Origin: Alphaproteobacteria bacterium
GTDB lineage: Bacteria; Pseudomonadota; Alphaproteobacteria; Kiloniellales; J153
Length of the DNA stretch: 5,204 nucleotides
Assembly: GCA_003693905.1 (NCBI GenBank)
Contig: RFLL01000109.1
Span: forward strand, 1-5,204
Reading direction: 5' to 3'
The number at the start of each line of letters is the position of its first letter. The first letter of the stretch is position 1. The translations under genes were made by a program, and so were the position numbers. Of this stretch, positions 1 to 5,204 are shown piece by piece. Under the pieces are notes generated by a model. It was not told where the DNA came from and did no database searches. It worked only from the letters and a program-made list of their open reading frames with translations.

Positions 1-1108
1 CCACCTTGTTGGCGCGCTTCATGCGTTTCTTGACGTTGCCGCCATAACCGAGATCGACGGCGAATCCGGCCCGACGCAACTGCTGGGTCACCAGCAGCGC
101 GCGCATCCGGGCGGCATCGCCGATCGGCACCACGGCGATCGGCCGACGCGGCGGCGGGGCGTCCATGAGCATCGACAGCCGCTCGATTCCCGCCGCCCAG
201 CCGACGCCCGGTGTCGGCGGGCCGCCCAGCAGTTCGACCAGCCCGTCGTAGCGACCGCCGCCCATGACCGCCGACTGGGCCCCCAGATCCTCGGTCGTGA
301 ACTCGAAGATCGTATGCGTGTAGTAATCGAGGCCGCGAACCAGGCGCGGGTTGAGTTCGTACGCGATGCCGAGCGCATCCAGCCCCTCGCGCACGGTGGC
401 GAAGAAATCGACGCTGGCCTGGTTCAGATACTCCGACAGCACCGGGGCGTCGGCGACGATGCGCCGATCGCACTCATCCTTCGAATCGAGAATGCGCAGG
501 GGATTGCGCATCAGCCGGGCCCGGCTGTCTTCGGACAGTGATTCGCGATGAGCCGAGAAATAGTCGATCAGCACCGAACGGTAGGCCTTGCGGCTTTCCG
601 GATCGCCCAGCGTGTTGAGCTCCAGCCGGATGCGGCCGAGCACGCCGAGCTCTTCGAGCACGTGCGCGCCGAGGGCGATCACCTCGATGTCGCCGAGCGG
701 CGCCGCCACGCCGAGCAGCTCGACATTAATCTGATGGAACTGGCGCCACCGCCCTTTCTGCGGCCGGTCATAGCGGAACATGGGCCCGTGACAGAAGAAC
801 TTGCACGGCACCTGATGCGTCAGCCCCGCGCTCAGAAAAGCGCGGGCGACGGCCGCGGTCGCTTCCGGACGCAGGGTGATCTCGTCACCGCCGCGGTCGG
901 TGAAGGTATACATCTCCTTCGAGACGATGTCCGAGGTTTCGCCGAGCGGGCGCCGAAAGACGTCGGTGAACTCGAAGATCGGCGTCGCCATTTCGAGATA
1001 GCCGTAGCGTTCGCCAAGCTCGCGCGCGGTCTCGACCACGCGGCGATGAACGCGCATCTCGTCGGGCAATATGTCGCGGGTACCGCGAACCGGCTGTAGC
1101 GCGGTCAA
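1..1108 (-). CDS. hisS: Histidyl-tRNA synthetase (HisRS), 3' end cut by window edge
   Basis: Class II aminoacyl-tRNA synthetase that attaches histidine to tRNA-His in the cytoplasm using ATP. I translated the frame by hand: 369 complete codons are visible, beginning TALQPVRGTRDILPDE. Class II motif 2 is at about residues 108-126 (GPMFRYDRPQKGRWRQFHQ). The HisA signature LVRGLDYYT is at 256-264, with R258 matching the catalytic arginine of the family. A second His-binding stretch, GGGRYDGL, is at 283-290, and motif 3 (GVGWAAGIERL) is at 301-311. The C-terminal anticodon-binding domain starts near 322 and is cut; bacterial HisRS is usually about 410-425 residues, so roughly 50 are missing. The start is TTG at 1106-1108. 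The frame is closed upstream by the ispG stop codon itself, no ATG or GTG lies between, and the first in-frame ATG (residue 18) would remove the conserved VRGTRD segment. The gene lies 18 bases after ispG, so the two are probably co-transcribed. Confidence 0.97.
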   Translation of the reverse strand, partial: MTALQPVRGTRDILPDEMRVHRRVVETARELGERYGYLEMATPIFEFTDVFRRPLGETSDIVSKEMYTFTDRGGDEITLRPEATAAVARAFLSAGLTHQVPCKFFCHGPMFRYDRPQKGRWRQFHQINVELLGVAAPLGDIEVIALGAHVLEELGVLGRIRLELNTLGDPESRKAYRSVLIDYFSAHRESLSEDSRARLMRNPLRILDSKDECDRRIVADAPVLSEYLNQASVDFFATVREGLDALGIAYELNPRLVRGLDYYTHTIFEFTTEDLGAQSAVMGGGRYDGLVELLGGPPTPGVGWAAGIERLSMLMDAPPPRRPIAVVPIGDAARMRALLVTQQLRRAGFAVDLGYGGNVKKRMKRANKV

Positions 1109-1114
1109 AAGCGT

Positions 1115-1118
1115 CTCC
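1115..1118 (-). promoter_or_regulatory. Ribosome binding site of hisS (GGAG)
   Basis: Read on the minus strand, GGAG sits 6 bases before the TTG start of hisS, within the 18-base gap after the ispG stop. This is close to optimal Shine-Dalgarno spacing and is the main support for TTG as the true start, since no ATG or GTG is available in the gap. Confidence 0.75.
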
Positions 1119-1126
1119 GTAACAAT

Positions 1127-2284
1127 CTATGAAGCGGTGGCGCGAGGTTCGCGGCGGCGCGGCGCACCGGCCTCGTCGCCACCCGTGGCACGGGCCTCGA
1201 TCTCGGCCGCCTTGCGTTCGATCAACGCGACCAGATGATCCACGATGTCCTCGTCCTTGAGGCGATGGTGCGCGACACCGGCGATATAGACCTGATGGGT
1301 ACCGCTGCCGCCACCGGTGAAACCGATATCGGTTTCGCGCGCCTCGCCGGGACCGTTGACCACGCAGCCGATCACCGAGACCGTCATCGGCGTGGTGATG
1401 TGGGACAGGCGCTTCTCCAGCACTTCGACCGTCCTGATGACATCGAACTGCTGGCGCGCGCACGACGGGCAGGCGATGACGTTGACGCCGCGGTGACGCA
1501 GGTTGAGAGCCTTGAGCATGTCGAAGCCGACCTTGACCTCCTCCACCGGATCGGCCGACAGCGACACCCGCAAGGTATCGCCGATGCCGCTCCACAGCAG
1601 CATGCCGAGCCCGATCGACGACTTGATCGTGCCGGCACGCAGCCCGCCAGCCTCGGTGATGCCGATATGGAGGGGATAGTCGCACGCCTCGGCCAGGCCC
1701 TGATACGCCGCCACCGCCAGAAACACGTCCGAGGCCTTGCACGAGATCTTGAATTCGAAGAAGTCCTGCTCTTCCAGAATGCGCGCGTGGTTGAGCGCAC
1801 TTTCAACCATCGCCTCGGGGCACGGTTCGCCGTAGCGTTCCAGAATGTCGCGTTCCAGCGACCCGGCGTTGACGCCGATGCGCATCGAACAGCCGTTGTC
1901 CTTGGCCGCCTGCACCACCGCGCGCACGCGCTCGTCCGAGCCGATGTTGCCGGGATTGATGCGCAGACACGCAGCCCCCGCCTCGGCCGCTTCGATCGCG
2001 CGTTTGTAGTGGAAGTGGATGTCGGCGACGATCGGCACCGGCGAGGCGCGCACGATTTCCCGCAGCGCCCGGGTCGACTCTTCATCCGGGCACGAGACCC
2101 GCACGATATCGACGCCGGCCTCAGCCAAGGCCTGAACCTGCTCGATCGTCGCCTTGACGTCGCGGGTCAGCGTGTTGGTCATCGACTGCACGCTGATCGG
2201 CGCCCCACCACCCACAGCGACCGGGCCGACATGGATCTGACGGCTCTTGCGGCGTTGGATATCGCGGTAGGGCCGGACGCTCAT
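1127..2284 (-). CDS. ispG: 4-hydroxy-3-methylbut-2-enyl diphosphate synthase (IspG/GcpE)
   Basis: Cytoplasmic [4Fe-4S] enzyme of the MEP isoprenoid pathway. It reductively opens 2-C-methyl-D-erythritol 2,4-cyclodiphosphate to HMBPP, taking electrons from flavodoxin or ferredoxin. The protein is 385 residues, close to the 372 of E. coli. The N-terminal TIM-barrel part carries family motifs: [10 protein letters not shown] (29-38), [11 protein letters not shown] (57-67), [10 protein letters not shown] (87-96), LRINPGNIG (107-115) and [10 protein letters not shown] (135-144). The cluster-binding C-terminal part has C272 and C275 (ACPSC), C307 ([10 protein letters not shown]) and E314, matching the three cysteines plus glutamate of the family. 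All ligands are present. I chose the ATG at 2284 because GGAAGG lies 7 bases upstream and the conserved sequence starts there ([14 protein letters not shown]). The frame stays open to about 2431, but that 49-residue stretch looks like non-coding sequence. The last 20 or so residues form a charged, Pro/Arg/Ala-rich tail. hisS follows after 18 bases. Confidence 0.97.
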   Translation of the reverse strand: MSVRPYRDIQRRKSRQIHVGPVAVGGGAPISVQSMTNTLTRDVKATIEQVQALAEAGVDIVRVSCPDEESTRALREIVRASPVPIVADIHFHYKRAIEAAEAGAACLRINPGNIGSDERVRAVVQAAKDNGCSMRIGVNAGSLERDILERYGEPCPEAMVESALNHARILEEQDFFEFKISCKASDVFLAVAAYQGLAEACDYPLHIGITEAGGLRAGTIKSSIGLGMLLWSGIGDTLRVSLSADPVEEVKVGFDMLKALNLRHRGVNVIACPSCARQQFDVIRTVEVLEKRLSHITTPMTVSVIGCVVNGPGEARETDIGFTGGGSGTHQVYIAGVAHHRLKDEDIVDHLVALIERKAAEIEARATGGDEAGAPRRREPRATAS

Positions 2285-2291
2285 GTGCGGG

Positions 2292-2297
2292 CCTTCC
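2292..2297 (-). promoter_or_regulatory. Ribosome binding site of ispG (GGAAGG)
   Basis: On the minus strand GGAAGG stands 7 bases before the ATG at 2284. It decides the start of ispG in favour of MSVRPY over any start further upstream in the open frame that extends to about 2431. Confidence 0.7.
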
Positions 2298-2399
2298 AGA
2301 CGGCGAGCAGGGTGCGAAGATTGCGGCAAACGGCGCCATCCGCCTTCAAGGGGGCGCCGGTCGCCCCGAACATGCGCCGTCCGTGCGAAAAGTTCAAGG

Positions 2400-2415
2400 C
2401 CGGGGACTTCCCCGG
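2400..2415 (-). terminator. Small GC hairpin after rodZ, possible weak terminator
   Basis: A perfect inverted repeat, CCGGGGA-AG-TCCCCGG, begins 18 bases after the rodZ stop codon; in RNA this would be a 6-bp stem with an AAGT tetraloop. On the minus strand it is followed by GCCTTGAACTTTTCGC. The T-rich stretch is broken and displaced, so termination would be partial at best. It could equally be a 3'-end stabilising or attenuating structure between rodZ and ispG. Confidence 0.3.
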
Positions 2416-2433
2416 GCGCATGCGGGAACAACC

Positions 2434-4023
2434 TCAGCGGGCGGCGCCGCGCGCTTCCAGAAGACGATCAGGATCGAGCGCGATCTGACGGCGCACCGCC
2501 CCCACGGGACCAAGCGGGGGCAGCTTGATGCCGTCGACCTCGATCTCGATGCCGCCGGCGTTTCCGGTCAGCAGAGTCAGACCGGGCTGATCGGGCACAT
2601 GGTAGACATCACCCGCGCGCAGCACCCGGGTCAGCAGCAGATCGCCGCGGCCATCGCGGACCTGAACCCAGCTGTCCTGTCTGGCACGCAGCACGATGCG
2701 CGCGTTCCGGTTGGCCTCGCCGTAGACGCGCGGCGCCTGTTCGCCGGGTGCGGTGAAGTTCCGGGGCATCGTCGGCGGTGCGGGAATGACTACCGTCTGA
2801 TCGACCAGTGGGGCCGTTTCGACCGGGGCCGGGACCGCGGCCGGCACGGTGCCAAGCGAAGCCGTCTGGCGGGCCCGGGCCTGATCCGACAGGGATTCGG
2901 CGGACACGGAGGGCGCGGGAGCAGAAGGCGCAACACCGGACGTCGCCGCAACAGGTGCCGACGATGGGACAGCCTCTGCCGCAACAAGCGTTTCGGCCGT
3001 GTCGGACATGTCGACCGTCGTATCGGCGTCCCGCTCCGACACCTCCCGTCTCGACGTCGGCGCCGCGGGGACCACATGTTCCTCTTCCGCTGCCGCGGCC
3101 GTGGCCCGGGGTCCGGGCAACACGGCGGCCGTCTGCGCCGACCCGGCCGCAGCTCCGGTCTCTGCCACGGGTGCGGCCTCTTCGCCGGTGGCAACGTCCG
3201 CAGCGGCCGCAACCGGGGCAGCCGACTTCTCCGCTGTTCCTGCCGGCTGCCGGGACCGAGCCTGACTTGCAGGTTGGACCGCGCCGCCACCCGCGCTCGC
3301 GGTCCCGGGTTCGGCGGTGCCGGCCGGAGGAAGACTCGCTGCCGCCGGCATCGGCATCGACGCGGGGCGGGAGGAGGGCAACGGCGGCCGTATCGGCGCC
3401 GGCGCCGGATCGGACGCCACCGCAATCTCGGAGGGCGGCGCTTCGGGCGCGGTTTCAGGTTCCGGCGGCCGGGCCGCGACTTGCGGGGTCGGAGCCGGTG
3501 CGACGCGCGTGACCCTCTCGTTGCCTTCCGCCACGACGGGGGACTTCGACGGCAGTCCGGGAATCAGATCGGCGACGGAGCGTCCCTGATTGGTCAGATA
3601 GAACCAGCCGCCGTAAGCGCCGGCCAGCAGCGCCATGGAGATCAGAATGATCGCACCGCCGGGGATCCGTCCCTTCGAGACCGGCTCGGGGAAAACCAGT
3701 TCCGTCTGCCGGTTGGCGTCCTGCACCTCGGCCTTGAACCGATCGACGATCCGGTCCCCGTCCAGCCCCAGGTATTCGGCATAGCTGCGCACGAAGCCGA
3801 TGGCATAGGGCGTACCGGGCAGGCGATCGAACTGGCCCGCTTCGATGGCCTCCAGATAGGCTTGGCGAATGCGCAGAACCTGAGCCACCGAGCGCACGTT
3901 GCGGCCGCGCTCCAGGCGCGCCCGACGCAGGATCACCGAGACGCTTTCATACGTCGGAACCGGCGTCATGGGTTCCGTGCGAAGTGCCGGATCGGCCATG
4001 TTCGTGTGCTGCGTCGCTACCAC
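2434..4023 (-). CDS. rodZ: RodZ-like cell-shape protein (HTH_25, one TM helix, long Ala/Pro linker, DUF4115)
   Basis: Bitopic inner-membrane protein of the RodZ type, which in characterised bacteria links cytoplasmic MreB filaments to the elongation machinery and affects rod shape. The architecture from a GTG start (529 aa) is as follows. A cytoplasmic Xre/HTH_25 helix-turn-helix spans about 27-95 ([12 protein letters not shown], then [17 protein letters not shown]). Aromatic residues Y73 and F77 sit where E. coli RodZ has its MreB-contacting F60 and Y64, by my alignment from memory. A transmembrane helix lies at about 121-143. A low-complexity periplasmic linker rich in Ala, Pro, Ser, Thr and Glu runs from about 144 to 430. 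The C-terminal DUF4115 beta domain is at about 435-515 ([31 protein letters not shown]). I see no cysteine. E. coli RodZ is 337 aa; the excess here is linker. The start is uncertain: GTG at 4023 has GGAG 13 bases upstream, while in-frame ATGs at 3999 and 3969 lack good sites. All three keep the HTH intact. A role in MreB anchoring is inferred from the family. Confidence 0.88.
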   Translation of the reverse strand: MVATQHTNMADPALRTEPMTPVPTYESVSVILRRARLERGRNVRSVAQVLRIRQAYLEAIEAGQFDRLPGTPYAIGFVRSYAEYLGLDGDRIVDRFKAEVQDANRQTELVFPEPVSKGRIPGGAIILISMALLAGAYGGWFYLTNQGRSVADLIPGLPSKSPVVAEGNERVTRVAPAPTPQVAARPPEPETAPEAPPSEIAVASDPAPAPIRPPLPSSRPASMPMPAAASLPPAGTAEPGTASAGGGAVQPASQARSRQPAGTAEKSAAPVAAAADVATGEEAAPVAETGAAAGSAQTAAVLPGPRATAAAAEEEHVVPAAPTSRREVSERDADTTVDMSDTAETLVAAEAVPSSAPVAATSGVAPSAPAPSVSAESLSDQARARQTASLGTVPAAVPAPVETAPLVDQTVVIPAPPTMPRNFTAPGEQAPRVYGEANRNARIVLRARQDSWVQVRDGRGDLLLTRVLRAGDVYHVPDQPGLTLLTGNAGGIEIEVDGIKLPPLGPVGAVRRQIALDPDRLLEARGAAR

Positions 4024-4036
4024 GGGGGGATACTGT

Positions 4037-4040
4037 CTCC
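4037..4040 (-). promoter_or_regulatory. Possible ribosome binding site of rodZ (GGAG, distant)
   Basis: On the minus strand GGAG is the only good Shine-Dalgarno match near the 5' end of the rodZ-like gene. It lies 13 bases before the GTG at 4023, longer than the usual 5-9. It supports the GTG over the internal ATGs only weakly. Confidence 0.35.
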
Positions 4041-4104
4041 GGCTGACTCGGCCCGTCTCACATCATCCTGTGCAGGCGGCGCCCGATACGTGCAACACCC
4101 TTGT

Positions 4105-4130
4105 GCGGGCTGCCAACCAGGCATGCCCGC
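4105..4130. repeat. Inverted repeat / stable hairpin in the rodZ upstream region
   Basis: Read on the plus strand, GCGGGC-TGCC-AACCA-GGCA-T-GCCCGC gives 10 base pairs with one bulged base and a 5-base loop. No T-run follows on either strand, so it is not a standard terminator. On the rodZ strand it would lie about 80 bases before the GTG start, as part of a leader RNA if transcription starts further upstream. Confidence 0.5.
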
Positions 4131-4183
4131 CCGAGACCTCCCACCTGCGCGCACCGCGGCCCCCGCCTTCGCCCGACCTCAAA

Positions 4184-4207
4184 CCTCGCGACTCCGATAT
4201 CGCGAGG
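4184..4207. repeat. Perfect 8-bp inverted repeat (CCTCGCGA / TCGCGAGG)
   Basis: The arms are 4184-4191 and 4200-4207, separated by an 8-base loop (CTCCGATA). On the minus strand the second arm is followed by TTTGAGG, only three Ts, so termination is doubtful. The right arm shares two bases (4206-4207) with the neighbouring inverted repeat at 4206-4227, so both cannot be fully paired at once. The spacing would also suit a dimeric DNA-binding protein. Confidence 0.5.
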
Positions 4208-4227
4208 ACCCCATGCGACAGGGGTCC
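4206..4227. repeat. Perfect 7-bp inverted repeat (GGACCCC / GGGGTCC)
   Basis: The arms are 4206-4212 and 4221-4227, around an 8-base loop (ATGCGACA). It abuts and overlaps the repeat at 4184-4207 by two bases. No T-run follows within a few bases on the plus strand; TCTTTTT at 4254-4260 is about 26 bases further on, too far to act with this stem. Confidence 0.5.
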
Positions 4228-4272
4228 CTGAGGCGGGTGGGCGCCATTTGCGGTCTTTTTACCATTCCCGGC

Positions 4273-4288
4273 GTTACCAGTCATTTAA
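4273..4288 (-). promoter_or_regulatory. CtrA-like motif TTAA-N7-GTAAC overlapping the candidate -10
   Basis: The minus strand reads TTAA-ATGACTG-GTAAC, eight of nine specified positions of the alphaproteobacterial CtrA consensus TTAA-N7-TTAAC. Shifted by one base, the plus strand reads TTAC-N7-TTAAC (4274-4289), also eight of nine. It overlaps the candidate -10 hexamer. A chance match in an AT-rich patch is quite possible. Confidence 0.2.
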
Positions 4289-4311
4289 CAGCGCCCGGGG
4301 CTCCGATGCAA
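4283..4311 (-). promoter_or_regulatory. Candidate promoter for the rodZ-like gene
   Basis: On the minus strand TTGCAT (4306-4311), a 17-base spacer and TTAAAT (4283-4288) resemble a sigma-70 promoter, matching the consensus at three of six and four of six positions. The -10 lies in the only markedly AT-rich patch of the intergenic region. The predicted start is near 4276, which would give a leader of about 250 bases. This is prediction by eye only. Confidence 0.3.
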
Positions 4312-4365
4312 ACCGCAGGCGCACCGGCCGGGCGGGGCCGACGCACGAAACGCCCGACAGGCCCC

Positions 4366-5204
4366 TCAGGCGGCATCCAGGCCGTAGGCGGTATGCAGGC
4401 TGCGCACCGCCAGTTCGGTATATTCCTCGGCGATCAGGACGCTGATCTTGATCTCGGAGGTCGAGATGACCTGGATGTTGATGCCCTTTTCCGCCAGGGT
4501 GCGGAACATGCGCTGGGCGACGCCGGCATGGGAGCGCATGCCGACGCCGATGACCGAGACCTTGACGACGTCGGGATCGGCGGTGAGATCGCCGTAGCCG
4601 AACTCGCCGCGCAGATCGCTCAACACCTGCACCGCCCGGTCGAGGTCGCTCTTGCGCACCGTGAAGGTCAGCCCCGTGGTCTTGCCGTCCATGGCCACGT
4701 TCTGGACGATCATGTCGACGTTGATCCCGGCATCGGCCAGGGGACCGAAAATTCCGGCCGCCGCCCCCGGCCGGTCGGGGACGTTGCTCAAGGTGATCTT
4801 GGCCTCGTCCCGGCTGTAGGTGATTCCGCTTACGACTGCCTGTTCCACGATCTCGTCCTCATCCACGACCAGAGTACCCGGCGTCTCGTCGAAGCTCGAC
4901 AACACGCACAGCCGCACCCGCTGGTTCATGGCCACCTGAACCGAACGCGTCTGCAGCACCTTGGCGCCCAAGGACGCCATTTCAAGCATTTCCTCGTAGG
5001 TGATCCTGGCCAGCTTGCGCGCCTTGGTGACGATGCGCGGATCGGCGGTATAGACGCCGTCGACGTCGGTGCAGATGTCGCATCGTTCCGCCCTCAATGC
5101 CGCCGCCAGCGCCACCGCGGAGGTATCGGATCCGCCGCGGCCCAGGGTCGTCACCCGGCCATGCCGATCAATGCCCTGGAAGCCGGCCACCACCGCCACC
5201 TGCC
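4366..5204 (-). CDS. lysC: Aspartate kinase (aspartokinase), 5' end cut by window edge
   Basis: Phosphorylates L-aspartate to aspartyl-4-phosphate, the first step toward lysine, threonine, methionine and diaminopimelate. 278 complete codons are visible, from [10 protein letters not shown] to the stop at 4366. Monofunctional aspartokinases are about 400-420 residues, so roughly 130 N-terminal residues lie beyond the edge. With the GTG at 5199 as residue 1, the kinase part shows the substrate/nucleotide-site segment [18 protein letters not shown] (18-35) and the [18 protein letters not shown] segment (40-57). [19 protein letters not shown] follows at 69-87. Two ACT regulatory domains come next: one around 125-195 ([26 protein letters not shown]) and one around 210-275 ([34 protein letters not shown]). 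No homoserine dehydrogenase domain follows, so it is the monofunctional LysC type. The paired ACT domains point to allosteric feedback, in relatives by lysine and/or threonine. The GTG at 5199 is not the real start, because the frame continues to the edge. Confidence 0.97.
   Translation of the reverse strand, partial: QVAVVAGFQGIDRHGRVTTLGRGGSDTSAVALAAALRAERCDICTDVDGVYTADPRIVTKARKLARITYEEMLEMASLGAKVLQTRSVQVAMNQRVRLCVLSSFDETPGTLVVDEDEIVEQAVVSGITYSRDEAKITLSNVPDRPGAAAGIFGPLADAGINVDMIVQNVAMDGKTTGLTFTVRKSDLDRAVQVLSDLRGEFGYGDLTADPDVVKVSVIGVGMRSHAGVAQRMFRTLAEKGINIQVISTSEIKISVLIAEEYTELAVRSLHTAYGLDAA

Larger units (their letters stand above)
2285..2433 (-). other. 149-base rodZ-ispG gap with weak promoter candidate
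   Basis: No gene is supported here, although the ispG frame stays open through it. A possible sigma-70-type promoter on the minus strand has TTGAAC (2392-2397), a 17-base spacer, and CATGTT (2369-2374). These match the consensus at only about four and three of six positions, so this is weak. The copies of GGCGCC at 2332-2337 and 2353-2358 could pair as a 6-bp stem. The gap is long for a pure operon junction, so ispG-hisS may have its own promoter as well as readthrough from rodZ. Confidence 0.25.
4024..4365. other. 342-base lysC-rodZ intergenic region, structured, no gene supported
   Basis: This stretch has no convincing coding sequence. Short open frames exist on both strands (for example minus 4284-4063 and plus 4101-4445), but their translations are low-complexity and match no family I know. 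It contains three inverted repeats (4105-4130, 4184-4207, 4206-4227), an AT-rich patch at about 4246-4290 that stands out in GC-rich DNA, and a candidate promoter reading toward rodZ. Next to the lysC stop, GGGGCC (4334-4339) and GGCCCC (4360-4365) could form a 6-bp stem with a 20-base loop and no T-run. I find no canonical intrinsic terminator for lysC. If the promoter at 4283-4311 is real, rodZ has a leader of about 250 bases carrying these hairpins. Confidence 0.6.

Noticed and set aside
548..1099. 183-codon plus-strand frame inside hisS
   Set aside because: It lies opposite HisRS motif 2 and the N-terminal catalytic core, which are clearly coding on the minus strand.
2285..2431. 49-residue N-terminal extension of IspG
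   Set aside because: The extension would begin at TTG with no ribosome site and has no family similarity that I can see. The ATG at 2284 has GGAAGG at 7 bases and matches the usual IspG N-terminus.
1235..2488. 417-codon open frame on the plus strand opposite ispG
   Set aside because: It is the antisense of a well-conserved gene with all IspG motifs. Its translation is rich in Arg, Asp, His and Ala with no recognisable domain, as expected for a shadow frame in GC-rich DNA.
2808..3512. 234-codon plus-strand frame and other long frames over the rodZ linker
   Set aside because: The linker is low-complexity and GC-rich, which keeps several frames open by chance. The translations are Pro/Arg repeats without domains, while the minus-strand frame has HTH, membrane helix and DUF4115 in the expected order.
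4221..4260. Plus-strand terminator ending in TCTTTTT
   Set aside because: No solid stem stands directly before the T-run (only a 4-bp GGCG/CGCC possibility further back), and there is no plus-strand gene upstream to terminate.
4063..4284. 73-codon minus-strand frame between lysC and rodZ
   Set aside because: The translation is Gly/Arg-rich, resembles no family I know, and runs across the inverted repeats. I see no convincing ribosome site at its start.
4978..4995. Internal translation start in lysC for a separate regulatory subunit, as in Bacillus and Corynebacterium
   Set aside because: GAGG (4992-4995) precedes ATG codons at 4987-4989 and 4978-4980, but the spacings (about 2 and 11 bases) are poor. 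The GAGG comes from ordinary codons in the conserved YEEMLEMA segment, and the site does not match the known beta-subunit start in Corynebacterium.

Overview
The window is GC-rich chromosomal DNA from what looks like an alphaproteobacterium, most likely a Rhodospirillales-type lineage. That placement is inferred from three things: the strong G/C bias at third codon positions, the gene order lysC - rodZ-like - ispG - hisS, and a histidyl-tRNA synthetase with the canonical bacterial motif 2 rather than the divergent form of Rhizobiales, Rhodobacterales and Caulobacterales. All recognised genes lie on the minus strand, so the reading order is from the right edge to the left edge.

Layout, right to left. 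Positions 5204-4366 hold the C-terminal two thirds of aspartate kinase (lysC), cut by the window edge. Positions 4365-4024 are a 342-base gene-free region with a candidate promoter and three clear inverted repeats. Positions 4023-2434 encode a RodZ/HTH_25-type membrane protein with a very long Ala/Pro-rich linker. Positions 2433-2285 are a 149-base gap with a small hairpin and at best a weak promoter. Positions 2284-1127 encode IspG of the MEP isoprenoid pathway. An 18-base gap follows, then hisS starts at an obligatory TTG at 1108 and runs off the left edge.

ispG and hisS are almost certainly co-transcribed, and rodZ may be part of the same unit. The genes are housekeeping functions with no shared pathway: lysine/threonine/methionine precursor synthesis, cell shape, isoprenoid precursors and tRNA charging. 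Linkage probably reflects growth-related co-expression.

I see no mobile element, CRISPR array, tRNA, rRNA, toxin-antitoxin or defence genes, and no convincing new system. The points most worth a second look are the structured non-coding region ahead of the rodZ-like gene, the TTG start of hisS, and the unusually long RodZ linker.
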